Shown piece by piece: positions 44,355-52,612 of a DNA stretch of 64,000 bases. Made by a program: the position numbers and the translations under genes. Positions within the stretch are counted from its first letter, which is position 1; each line of letters starts with the position of its first letter. The notes under the pieces were generated by a model that saw nothing but the letters and a program-made list of their open reading frames with translations, made no database searches and was not told where the DNA came from. The DNA comes from Deltaproteobacteria bacterium HGW-Deltaproteobacteria-19 (lineage in GTDB: Bacteria > Desulfobacterota > Syntrophia > Syntrophales > PHBD01): the NCBI GenBank assembly GCA_002841865.1, contig PHBD01000011.1, positions 62,001 to 126,000 on the forward strand, read 5' to 3'.

Positions 44355-46193
44355 TTACCGGCTGTGCGCCGTTTCCGCTTCCATGGCAAGCAGGTTTTTT
44401 TTCGCCTCACGATGGTTCGGATTCAGTTGAAGGACCCGCCTGAACGAAGCCGCCGCTTCCTCTCGTTTCCCTCTAAGCGCCTGGGCAACGCCCAGGTTGT
44501 TCCACGCATCGGAATTATTCGGTCGCAAGGATACGGACTGCTCCAGATGCAGGAGCCCCTCATCGATCCGTCCCAGTTTCAAGAGGGCGATCCCCAGATT
44601 GTAATGGGCGTCGACGAAGGAGGGATCGATCCGCAGGGCGATCCGGTAGTGGCGCAGTGCATCTTCCGTTTTTCCCCCGGCGACGAGGCTGTTGGCGAGA
44701 TTGCTGTGGGCCGAGGCCAGGTCCGGCTGGATCTCCAGGGCCTTCCGGTACTGTGCTCCCGCCTCCTCATAAGCGCCCGTCGCCATCAGCGTGTTCCCGA
44801 GATTGTTGTAGCCTGCGGCGTAGTGCGGTCTGACGGCCAGGGCTTTCCGGATGGCTGCGATGGACGCTTCGTGGTCGCCTCGTCCCCTCAGTGCCGTACC
44901 GAGGTTGTTATAGGCGAGCCAGTTGTCCGGTACGACCCGGACAGCCTGCGAAAACAGCGTCCGGTCATTCTGCCAGACCTCAACCTGGCGAGCCGACAGA
45001 AGTGCCGGAGCCAGGATCAGGGCTAGAGACAGGAACATCCGAAGCGGCCGCCGGAGACGCAGGGCTGCCGCAAGGTCCGCGCCTCCCCAGGCAAGAACGA
45101 TGAAAATGCCGATCAGGGGGATATAGGTATAGCGGTCCGCCATGGCCTGGGAGCCGATATGCACCAGTCCGATGACCGGAACAAGGGTGCCCAGGTACCA
45201 GAGCCAGCCCAGGGCCAGGTATGGATAACGCCGCCTTCCGATCAGGACGCCAAGACTGATGGCGACAAGGAGAAAACCATGGGACAGGATTTCGAGCATG
45301 GGCCGGGCAGCCGGAAGCGGATAAAAGACAGAGAGGTCCGTTGGCCGGAGAGTTTTGACAAGGTAGCTGCCGTACGAGACGATTGCATTGGCCAGCCTGG
45401 CATCGAATCCGTACGTATCGACAGGAACCAGGGCGCCGGCCTTTCCCTGACTGTACACGGCCGCCGTGCTTGCCGCTGCGGCAAGCAGGATCAGGGGCAG
45501 TTTCTCCAGGACGAGAACGGGGAGGGTGGCTCTTTTCCACGGAGACGATTCCACAAGGGGCGAGCCTTTGCCGATGACTCTGCGAAGCGGGTAGAAATCG
45601 AGCAGGATCAGGAGGAAGGGCAGCGTCACGATCATCGCTTTCGAGGCCATGCCCAGGAGAAGGAGGCTGCAGACCGTGAGGTAGCGGCCAATGCCGGGCT
45701 TTCTCGCATACCAGAGATAGGACCCCATCGTCAGCATCCAGAACAATCCGCACAGGACGTCCTTTCGCTCGGCGATCCAGGCAACGGACTCGACGTGGAG
45801 GGGGTGGATCCCGAACAGGGCGGCCGCCAGGGCGCATTTCCACAGGGAGCCCGTCATGGCCGTAAGAACAAGAAACAGAAGAACCGTCGTCAGGGCGTGG
45901 ATCAGCATGTTCGTCCGGTGAAAACCGCCCGGATCGGGTCCGTACAGGCGGTAATCGACGAACAGGGAAAGCCATGTCACCGGATGCCATAATCCTCCGT
46001 CCGTGGCCGTCAACATCCACTGCAGAGACTTCGCGGTCAGGCCTTCTTCGAGGTGGTGGTTGTCCTGAACGTAGAGATTGTCGTCGTAGTTGACGAAATC
46101 ATAATGCTGTACGGGCCAAAATACGGCCAGCACAAGCAGGACGAGGGCGGTGCAGATGACGATTTTCTTTGTCCGGGTGTCCGGCGGATTCAT
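44355..46193 (-). CDS. Polytopic membrane protein with C-terminal TPR repeats
   Basis: 612 residues from ATG 46193; a longer upstream frame lacks a membrane start. The N-terminus KKIVICTALVLLVLAVFWPV begins a GT-C-like membrane domain of about ten helices, with the NYDDNLYV and HPLHVESVAWIAERKDVL loops known from TPR-containing mannosyltransferase-like (TMTC/DUF1736) proteins. From about residue 415 come five TPR units (AYNNLGTALRGRGDHEASIA and repeats). A role in transferring sugars from lipid carriers to proteins is likely from the family, but the donor and acceptor are unknown. Confidence 0.85.
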   Translation of the reverse strand: MNPPDTRTKKIVICTALVLLVLAVFWPVQHYDFVNYDDNLYVQDNHHLEEGLTAKSLQWMLTATDGGLWHPVTWLSLFVDYRLYGPDPGGFHRTNMLIHALTTVLLFLVLTAMTGSLWKCALAAALFGIHPLHVESVAWIAERKDVLCGLFWMLTMGSYLWYARKPGIGRYLTVCSLLLLGMASKAMIVTLPFLLILLDFYPLRRVIGKGSPLVESSPWKRATLPVLVLEKLPLILLAAAASTAAVYSQGKAGALVPVDTYGFDARLANAIVSYGSYLVKTLRPTDLSVFYPLPAARPMLEILSHGFLLVAISLGVLIGRRRYPYLALGWLWYLGTLVPVIGLVHIGSQAMADRYTYIPLIGIFIVLAWGGADLAAALRLRRPLRMFLSLALILAPALLSARQVEVWQNDRTLFSQAVRVVPDNWLAYNNLGTALRGRGDHEASIAAIRKALAVRPHYAAGYNNLGNTLMATGAYEEAGAQYRKALEIQPDLASAHSNLANSLVAGGKTEDALRHYRIALRIDPSFVDAHYNLGIALLKLGRIDEGLLHLEQSVSLRPNNSDAWNNLGVAQALRGKREEAAASFRRVLQLNPNHREAKKNLLAMEAETAHSR

Positions 46194-46508
46194 GGCGCCT
46201 TCTACGGAAGCGAGACATGGATTTTGCGCATGCGGTACGGGGGCTTCATCCGTGATCTGAACCAGGCCTTTCGAATGCAGCGGTCGGAGGAGCGACGCGG
46301 CGGGCCGGGAACCAGCTTCCTGTATCACATGTCGGGGCGGAATGCCTTCATATGTCATACAAAATCCCTGGCCCCCACCCGGAAAAGGCGTCCCGTTCCG
46401 TCTTTCGTATCTGTCGTCCCCTCTCCATGGTATCATTCTTGCCTGGAATCAGTTAGGTTCTGTAGCCGCATCCATGCAAACAGCCACAGGAGATGGAGTA
46501 CGCACCCC
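46194..46508. other. 315-bp divergent intergenic region
   Basis: This separates the TPR membrane protein (leftward) from the TonB-dependent receptor (rightward). It must hold both promoters and possibly a metal- or ligand-responsive operator. I recognise no Fur box, cobalamin or c-di-GMP riboswitch in it. Confidence 0.45.
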
Positions 46509-48554
46509 ATGAAGAGGCCTTCAATCGGCTCAAATTCATTGATATTCATTAGAAAACAAATCCTCTGCGCCCTGGTCCTCCTTTTCCTGCTCGTCTCGAT
46601 CATTCCCGCGGATGCGCGCCAAAGGCCTGACACGGTGGCCGAGGATTTGACGTCCAAGAGCCTCGATGAGCTCATGGGCATCGAAGTCGATACGGTGTAC
46701 GGGGCGTCACGGTTCGAACAGAAAATCACTCAAGCCCCGGCGTCCGTCTCCATTATCACGGCGGACGACATCCGGTATTACGGATACCGGACTCTCGCGG
46801 ACATTCTCGCCGGCGTCCGGGATTTCTATGTAAGCAACGATCGGAATTACAGCTACATCGGAAGCCGGGGCTTCTCCCGTCCGGGAGACTACAATACCCG
46901 GTTTCTGCTGATGATCGACGGCCATCGCCTCAACGACAGCATCTACGAGCAGGCGGCGATCGGAACGGATTTTCCGCTGGATGTGGACCTGATCGATCGG
47001 GTGGAGGTCATTCGCGGCGCCAGTTCATCCCTTTACGGGACCAATGCGTTCCTGGGGGTCATTCAGGTCCTTACGAAAAAGGGCCGGCAGGTGAGCGGCG
47101 TGGAGATGTCGGGAGAAGCGGGGACTCAACACACCTTCAAGGGCCGGATGACCTACGGCAGGCGCTTCGAGGGGCCGAACACGGAGATCCTGCTCTCGGC
47201 GACGAAGTACCGCAGCAAAGGAAGCCGGGAGCTGTTCTATCCCGAATTCAACAGCCCGGATACCGGCTTCGGAACCGTCCGCGGTGCAGATGGTGAGGCC
47301 CATGGAAACGTCTTCCTGAACCTGTCACACGGATTTTTGAATCTGCAGGGGGCGTTTGTGAGCAGGGAAAAGGATATCCCGACGGCGGCCTGGGGAACGG
47401 TTTTCAACCAGGCGGGGACGAAATCCATCGACGACAGGGGGTATGCCGATCTTCGTTTCGACCGGACCTTCGACAATGGGCTCGGTGTCCTGGCCCGCCT
47501 TTATTATGACCATTATCGTTATGACGGGGAGTATGTGTTTCCGTACCTCTTGAACAAGGATCAGGCAATCGGCCAGTCCTGGGGCGGAGAGATCAAGGTC
47601 ACCAAGGTGCTCTTCGATCGCCACAGGCTGGTTGCGGGGGCGGAATACACGGATTATTTCCGGCAGGATCAGTTGAACTGGGATGAGAATCCGCGGGTTG
47701 AGTATCTCGACGATCAAAGATCGACGTATCAATGGGCGGCTTACCTGCAGGATGAAATCAGGCTTCTGCCGGGACTGATCCTGAATCTCGGCGTCCGCTT
47801 CGATCACTACGGCACCTTCGGTGACACGACGAATCCACGGCTGGCGCTGATTTACGCCTTTCAGGAGACGACCCACGTCAAGCTCCTGTATGGCGAGTCT
47901 TTCCGGGCGCCGAGCGTTTATGAACTTTATTACAGCGACGGCAACGTTACATCGAAGGCCAACCCGGAGCTTCAGCCCGAGAAGATCGCGTCTTACGAGT
48001 TTATCCTGGAACACGACTTCCCCGGTCAGGTCAAGTTCACGGGTTCGCTGTTCCAGAACACCATCCGGAACCTGATTGCGCTGCAGACGGATCCGGCGGA
48101 CGGACTTCTTGTTTTTCGGAACGTGGACAAGGTGGAGACGGCGGGGATTGGCCTGGAGTTCGAGAAGCGCTGGAGCGGCGGAATCAGGGGACGCATCGCC
48201 TACACCTACCAGGAGTCCGAAAACAAGCTGGATGGCACGGTTCCGGTCGCGTCCCCGAGGCACCTGGCCAAGATGCACGTGCAGATTCCCTTTTTGAATG
48301 AGCGGCTGGCACTGTCGCTGGAGGAGCAGTGCGTGGACAGCCGCCGGACGATCGGCGGGACCGATGCGGCCCCTTACTTCCTGACGAACGTCACCCTTCT
48401 GGCAAAGGGATGGATTTCGGGCCTGGAAGGGTCGGTCAGCGTGTATAACGTCTTCGACAAGCGATACGAAGATCCTGCCTCCCAGGAGCACGTGCAGAAT
48501 ACGATCACCCGGGACGGACGTGAATTCAGGTTCAAACTGACGTATCGCTTCTGA
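46509..48554 (+). CDS. TonB-dependent outer-membrane receptor
   Basis: 681 residues with a signal peptide (ILCALVLLFLLVSIIPADA). The plug domain (about 60-180) has QAPASVSIITADDIRYYGYR, RFLLMIDGHRLND and VEVIRGASSSLYGTNAFLGV. The barrel follows and ends HVQNTITRDGREFRFKLTYRF, with a terminal Phe. The TonB-box region before the plug reads SLDELMGIEVDTVYGASRF. This SLDELM-type start is frequent in receptors placed with YfiR and CHASE8 sensors, as here. The substrate is unknown; sensing rather than uptake may be its main role. Confidence 0.92.
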   Translation: MKRPSIGSNSLIFIRKQILCALVLLFLLVSIIPADARQRPDTVAEDLTSKSLDELMGIEVDTVYGASRFEQKITQAPASVSIITADDIRYYGYRTLADILAGVRDFYVSNDRNYSYIGSRGFSRPGDYNTRFLLMIDGHRLNDSIYEQAAIGTDFPLDVDLIDRVEVIRGASSSLYGTNAFLGVIQVLTKKGRQVSGVEMSGEAGTQHTFKGRMTYGRRFEGPNTEILLSATKYRSKGSRELFYPEFNSPDTGFGTVRGADGEAHGNVFLNLSHGFLNLQGAFVSREKDIPTAAWGTVFNQAGTKSIDDRGYADLRFDRTFDNGLGVLARLYYDHYRYDGEYVFPYLLNKDQAIGQSWGGEIKVTKVLFDRHRLVAGAEYTDYFRQDQLNWDENPRVEYLDDQRSTYQWAAYLQDEIRLLPGLILNLGVRFDHYGTFGDTTNPRLALIYAFQETTHVKLLYGESFRAPSVYELYYSDGNVTSKANPELQPEKIASYEFILEHDFPGQVKFTGSLFQNTIRNLIALQTDPADGLLVFRNVDKVETAGIGLEFEKRWSGGIRGRIAYTYQESENKLDGTVPVASPRHLAKMHVQIPFLNERLALSLEEQCVDSRRTIGGTDAAPYFLTNVTLLAKGWISGLEGSVSVYNVFDKRYEDPASQEHVQNTITRDGREFRFKLTYRF

Positions 48555-48560
48555 ACGGAA

Positions 48561-49124
48561 ATGGCCATGACCGGAAATCGTTCATCCAGATTCATCGTCT
48601 TCATGCTGATCGTGTGGATCGCTCTGGGATTTCCGGCCGCTCCGGCCACCGCTTTTCCCGAGGAAAAGCCTGTCCGAGAATATGATCTCAAAGCGGCATT
48701 CCTGTATAATCTTCTGAAATTCGTCAACTGGCCCGATCAAATCCAGGCCCGCTCCCATCTGGTCATCGGGATTCTCGGGGAGGATCCTTTCGGGGCATCC
48801 ATCGAGGTCCTGAAGGACAAGATGATCGGCCGGCGCCGGATCTTCATCCGCAGAGGCCTTAGCCTCCAGGCGCTGAAGCGGTGCGACGTCCTGTTCGTTT
48901 CCCGATCCGAGTCGGAGAAGGTGGAAAGAGTCGTGCGTTCCGCTTTCTCGACGCATACGCTGGTCGTGGGCGATACCGCCGGGTTTGCGGAGCGGGGTGT
49001 CATGATCAACTTTTTCCTCCATGAGAAGAAGGTTCGCTTCGAAATCAACGTGGATACGGCCAGGCGTGCGAAGTTGACCGTCAGTTCCCAGGTGCTGAAA
49101 CTGGGGAGGGTGATCCAGGAATAA
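48561..49124 (+). CDS. yfiR: YfiR-family periplasmic protein (DUF4154)
   Basis: 187 residues with a signal peptide (VFMLIVWIALGFPAAPATA). The mature part begins REYDLKAAFLYNLLKFVNWP, the signature of the YfiR/HmsC family, and contains CDVLFVSRSESEKVERV and GVMINFFLHEKKVRFEINVD. In Pseudomonas, YfiR sits in the periplasm and inhibits the diguanylate cyclase YfiN. It follows the TonB receptor by 6 bp and precedes a CHASE8-like sensor, so here it probably restrains a hybrid kinase instead. Confidence 0.9.
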   Translation: MAMTGNRSSRFIVFMLIVWIALGFPAAPATAFPEEKPVREYDLKAAFLYNLLKFVNWPDQIQARSHLVIGILGEDPFGASIEVLKDKMIGRRRIFIRRGLSLQALKRCDVLFVSRSESEKVERVVRSAFSTHTLVVGDTAGFAERGVMINFFLHEKKVRFEINVDTARRAKLTVSSQVLKLGRVIQE

Positions 49125-49152
49125 CGAGTCCCGGCAAAAAAGGGAAAACATC

Positions 49153-51567
49153 ATGCCTTTCGATCGATTCAAAGCGATGTCCATCCGGAAGAAGCTGATC
49201 TCCGTCAGTCTCATTGCGATGGCCGTCGCCGTCGGCACCATGTCGCTCTTCCTCCTGGTCCGTGAGATTGTGACGTTCCGGACGACCTTCCTCGAACGGC
49301 TCACGGCGCAGGCGGATATGGCCGGCTACAGCGTCAAGGCCGCCCTGGTGTTTGATGTCCATAAGGATGCGGAGGAAGCAATCGCCGCCCTGGGGATGGA
49401 CAGGAATATTCTTTCCGTGGCTGTCTACGACAAACAGGGACAGGTCTTTGTCAGATACAGCAGAAATAAATTGAACACCCCGTCCGAATTCCCGGGAAAG
49501 TCGGCCGAGGACTTCGACTGGCTGGGTGGGTTTGTCCAGATTGTCGAGCCGGTCGTTGTCGACGGCGAACCGATCGGGTCGATCCTGATCCGGTCGAGTC
49601 TGGTTCCATTCTACAACCGCCTGATCGGCTACATCGTCATGAGCCTGATTGCAATGCTCGTCGCAATGGCCATCGGCTTCGGCCTGGCTACCCGGCTGGG
49701 CAGGCTGATTGCCCGGCCGATCCTCCAGATCACGGATGTCATGCATCTCGTTGCGACCCGGAAAGATTTTCACCTGCGCGTGGAGTCGGATGCAAGGGAT
49801 GAAATCGGGTTTCTTGCCGGAAATCTGAACGAGATGCTTTCACAGATCCAGGTGCGGGACGAAGAGCTGGAGGAGCATCGTCACAACCTGGAGAAACTGG
49901 TCCTGCTCCGAACCGATGCTCTGGAGAGAGCGAACATACGCCTCACGGCGGAGCTGCAGCACCGCAAAAAGACGGAAGAGGACCTCCTGCGGCTGGCAAC
50001 GGCCATCGAGCAGTCCGCGGAAGGGATCTATCTGGCGGATCCCAACTGGATCATCCTGTATACGAATCCCGCCTTCGATAGAATGCTTGGCTTTGAACCG
50101 GGAGAGCTCATCGGCTGGCATACCCGGATGTTGAAAAGCGGCATGCATGACAGGGGCTTCTACAAAAACATCAAGGAGACCCTGACCCGGGGAGAGGTCT
50201 GGACGGGAAGAGCCTTCAACAAGAGGAAGGACGGGACCGTTATCCCGATCGAGGCCACTCTGTCGCCGGTTCGGGATGGATCGGGGCTCATCATCAACTA
50301 TGTGAGCAGCCATCATGACATCACCATTCAGGTGGAGGCGGAAGCGGAGCGGAAAGCGCTCCAGGACCGCCTGCAGCGTGCCGAGAAGATGGAAGCGCTG
50401 GGCACGCTGGCCGGCGGAGTGGCCCACGACCTCAACAACGTCATCGGCGTCCTGGTCGGGTATTCGGAACTGCTCCTGATAAAGAGTCCGGAGAACAGCC
50501 CCCTCAAAATGTATGCGGCGCAAATCCTTCAGGGGGGACAGCGGGCGGCGGCGATCATCCAGGATCTCCTGACCCTGGCAAGGAGGGGGGTCACGGTCTC
50601 GGAAGTGCTGAATCTCAATCCTGTCATTACCGATTTCATGAAGTCCCCCGAATTGGAGAAGATCCGGTCTTACAACCCGAGTGTCCGGTTTGATGTCCTC
50701 CTGGACCAGGGGCTTATGAACATCAAGGGCTCCAGGATCCACCTGACCAAGACCGTCATGAACCTGCTTCTGAATGCCGTTGAGGCCATATCGGGGGAGG
50801 GGAAGGTGACGGTTCGGACGGAGAATGTCTACCTTGATACGCCTCTTCCCGGGTATGAGGGCACGAAAGAGGGCGAGTATGTGGTCCTCACGGTGGCCGA
50901 TTCCGGAGTCGGAATCCCGCGGGAGAATCTGGATCGTATTTTCGAGCCTTTCTATACGAAGAAGGTCATGGGCAGAAGCGGCACCGGCCTGGGACTGGCC
51001 GTTGTGTGGGGCACCGTCAAGGATCATGACGGGTATATCAACGTGCAGAGCGAAGTGGGCAGGGGGACCACTTTTGTGCTGTATTTCCCCCTGTGCCGGG
51101 AATCTCTTCCGGAGCAGCAGGAAGCCGTTTCCCGAAAAGAGTACGAGGGCCGGGGAGAACGGATCCTGGTAGTCGATGATGTCGAGGGGCAGCGTACTCT
51201 CGCCGTTTCAATGCTCGAGAGCCTGGGTTATGCGGTCCATGCCGTGGCCAGCGGTGAGGAGGCGGTCGAATACCTGAAAGCGAATGCCGCCGACCTCGTG
51301 GTGCTGGACATGATCATGGACCCGGGATGGGACGGCCTGGAGACCTGGCGGGAGATCGTCAAGCTCTGTCCTCGCCAGAGAGCGATGATTGTCAGCGGAT
51401 ACGCCCTGACGGAGCGCGTGCGGGAAGCCCAGGCATTGGGGGCCGGTGCTTACATCCGCAAACCGTATGTCATGGAGCAGATCGGGCTGGCCGTCCGCAG
51501 GGAATTGCAGAAGACGCGGGAGATGCCGGGGACACCGGTCCGGCCGGAAGAGGGCTCGGAACCATGA
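49153..51567 (+). CDS. CHASE8-HAMP-PAS hybrid histidine kinase
   Basis: 804 residues. A first membrane helix (about 14-35), a periplasmic CHASE8-like domain (about 36-150) and a second helix (about 157-180) are followed by HAMP, then PAS (about 275-390, EQSAEGIYLADPNWIILYTN). HisKA has His425 in LAGGVAHDLNNVIGVL; the HATPase has VMNLLLNAVEAI, DSGVGIPREN and GTGLGLAVVWG; the C-terminal receiver has Asp719 in VVLDMIMDPGWDG. In YfiN the same sensor half drives a GGDEF domain; here a kinase-receiver replaces it. It should answer to the YfiR encoded just upstream. Confidence 0.92.
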   Translation: MPFDRFKAMSIRKKLISVSLIAMAVAVGTMSLFLLVREIVTFRTTFLERLTAQADMAGYSVKAALVFDVHKDAEEAIAALGMDRNILSVAVYDKQGQVFVRYSRNKLNTPSEFPGKSAEDFDWLGGFVQIVEPVVVDGEPIGSILIRSSLVPFYNRLIGYIVMSLIAMLVAMAIGFGLATRLGRLIARPILQITDVMHLVATRKDFHLRVESDARDEIGFLAGNLNEMLSQIQVRDEELEEHRHNLEKLVLLRTDALERANIRLTAELQHRKKTEEDLLRLATAIEQSAEGIYLADPNWIILYTNPAFDRMLGFEPGELIGWHTRMLKSGMHDRGFYKNIKETLTRGEVWTGRAFNKRKDGTVIPIEATLSPVRDGSGLIINYVSSHHDITIQVEAEAERKALQDRLQRAEKMEALGTLAGGVAHDLNNVIGVLVGYSELLLIKSPENSPLKMYAAQILQGGQRAAAIIQDLLTLARRGVTVSEVLNLNPVITDFMKSPELEKIRSYNPSVRFDVLLDQGLMNIKGSRIHLTKTVMNLLLNAVEAISGEGKVTVRTENVYLDTPLPGYEGTKEGEYVVLTVADSGVGIPRENLDRIFEPFYTKKVMGRSGTGLGLAVVWGTVKDHDGYINVQSEVGRGTTFVLYFPLCRESLPEQQEAVSRKEYEGRGERILVVDDVEGQRTLAVSMLESLGYAVHAVASGEEAVEYLKANAADLVVLDMIMDPGWDGLETWREIVKLCPRQRAMIVSGYALTERVREAQALGAGAYIRKPYVMEQIGLAVRRELQKTREMPGTPVRPEEGSEP

Positions 51568-51781
51568 GGACTCGGGATGCCCGGTGATGAGCTCTTCCTC
51601 ATTTTGTGTTTTTCCCGATTGGTTTCCATGCCGGATTCCCCCTGATCCTGAACTAATGTATGTTGCCGGGCATCGAAACATGATAGGAAGGTGCCCGAAA
51701 CAAGCCGCTTAAGATTCAAGTAATGTTCCGATCCCGTTTTGGGGGATCTCCCTTTCCGGGACCGCAGAATGAAAGGAAGAA

Positions 51782-52612
51782 ATGGATAGTCACGGGTTCT
51801 ATCTGATGGACAACAAGGAGGAAACGGTTCGCCTGGAGGTCAAGACGGATCCGGAGGCTGTTCGCGAAGAGGCCCGCTGGTGCGGTGTGAAACCGGGAAT
51901 GCGCGTCATGGATGCCGGGTGCGGACCGGGCCTCACGAGTTCCCTTCTCCTGGAAATGGCCCGCCCGGGGGGAGAGGTGGTGGGTGTGGATTACATGGAG
52001 CCGCGGATTCAGGACGCGCGGGAAAAATACGGCCGGCAACCGGGGATCGAGTTCCTGCTGCACGATTTGAGGCGTACCCTGCCCCCGATGGAGCCCTTCG
52101 ACCTCATCTGGGTCCGTTTTGTCCTGGAGTACAATCTGCAGGAAAGCCTCGATATCGTGCGCAACCTAACCTCCTGCCTGAAACCCGACGGGCTGCTCTG
52201 CCTCATGGATCTGGACTACAACTGCCTGAACCACTACCCTCTGCCGGAACCCATGGACACGGCCCTGCAGGAGGCAATGAAGCTTTTTCAACGGAATCTG
52301 AATTTCGATCCCTATGCCGGGCGCAAACTCTATTCCTATCTTTACGATCTTGGATTCCGGGACGTAGTAGTCTGCATGAAGGCCCACCACCTGATTTACG
52401 GGAACGTCCGTCCCTCCGACCTGTTCAACTGGACGAAAAAGCTGGAGGTGGCCGCCGTGCAGGTCCGGGGCGCCTTCAATGCCTATCCGGGCGGTTTCGA
52501 GGGATTCTTCTCGGATTTTAATGAATTTTTCAACGACCCCCGAAGGTTTACCTATACACCCTTGATCCTCTGCAAGGGGCGGAAACCCTCCGCAGGCCCC
52601 GGGATCACTTGA
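51782..52612 (+). CDS. Class I SAM-dependent methyltransferase
   Basis: 276 residues. Motif I is VMDAGCGPGLTSSLLLEMA, followed by the acidic residue in EVVGVDYME and the motif IV region PFDLIWVRFVLEYN. The N-terminus reads MDSHGFYLMDNKEETVRLEV. This fold methylates small molecules, quinones or proteins; the substrate cannot be told. A GAAAGGAAGAA site precedes the ATG. Its 3' end overlaps the convergent HD-GYP gene by 8 bp. Confidence 0.87.
   Translation: MDSHGFYLMDNKEETVRLEVKTDPEAVREEARWCGVKPGMRVMDAGCGPGLTSSLLLEMARPGGEVVGVDYMEPRIQDAREKYGRQPGIEFLLHDLRRTLPPMEPFDLIWVRFVLEYNLQESLDIVRNLTSCLKPDGLLCLMDLDYNCLNHYPLPEPMDTALQEAMKLFQRNLNFDPYAGRKLYSYLYDLGFRDVVVCMKAHHLIYGNVRPSDLFNWTKKLEVAAVQVRGAFNAYPGGFEGFFSDFNEFFNDPRRFTYTPLILCKGRKPSAGPGIT

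Noticed and set aside
44355-46436. 693-residue form of the TPR membrane protein
   Set aside because: The upstream residues are low-complexity, non-membrane sequence in the intergenic region; the membrane start is at ATG 46193.
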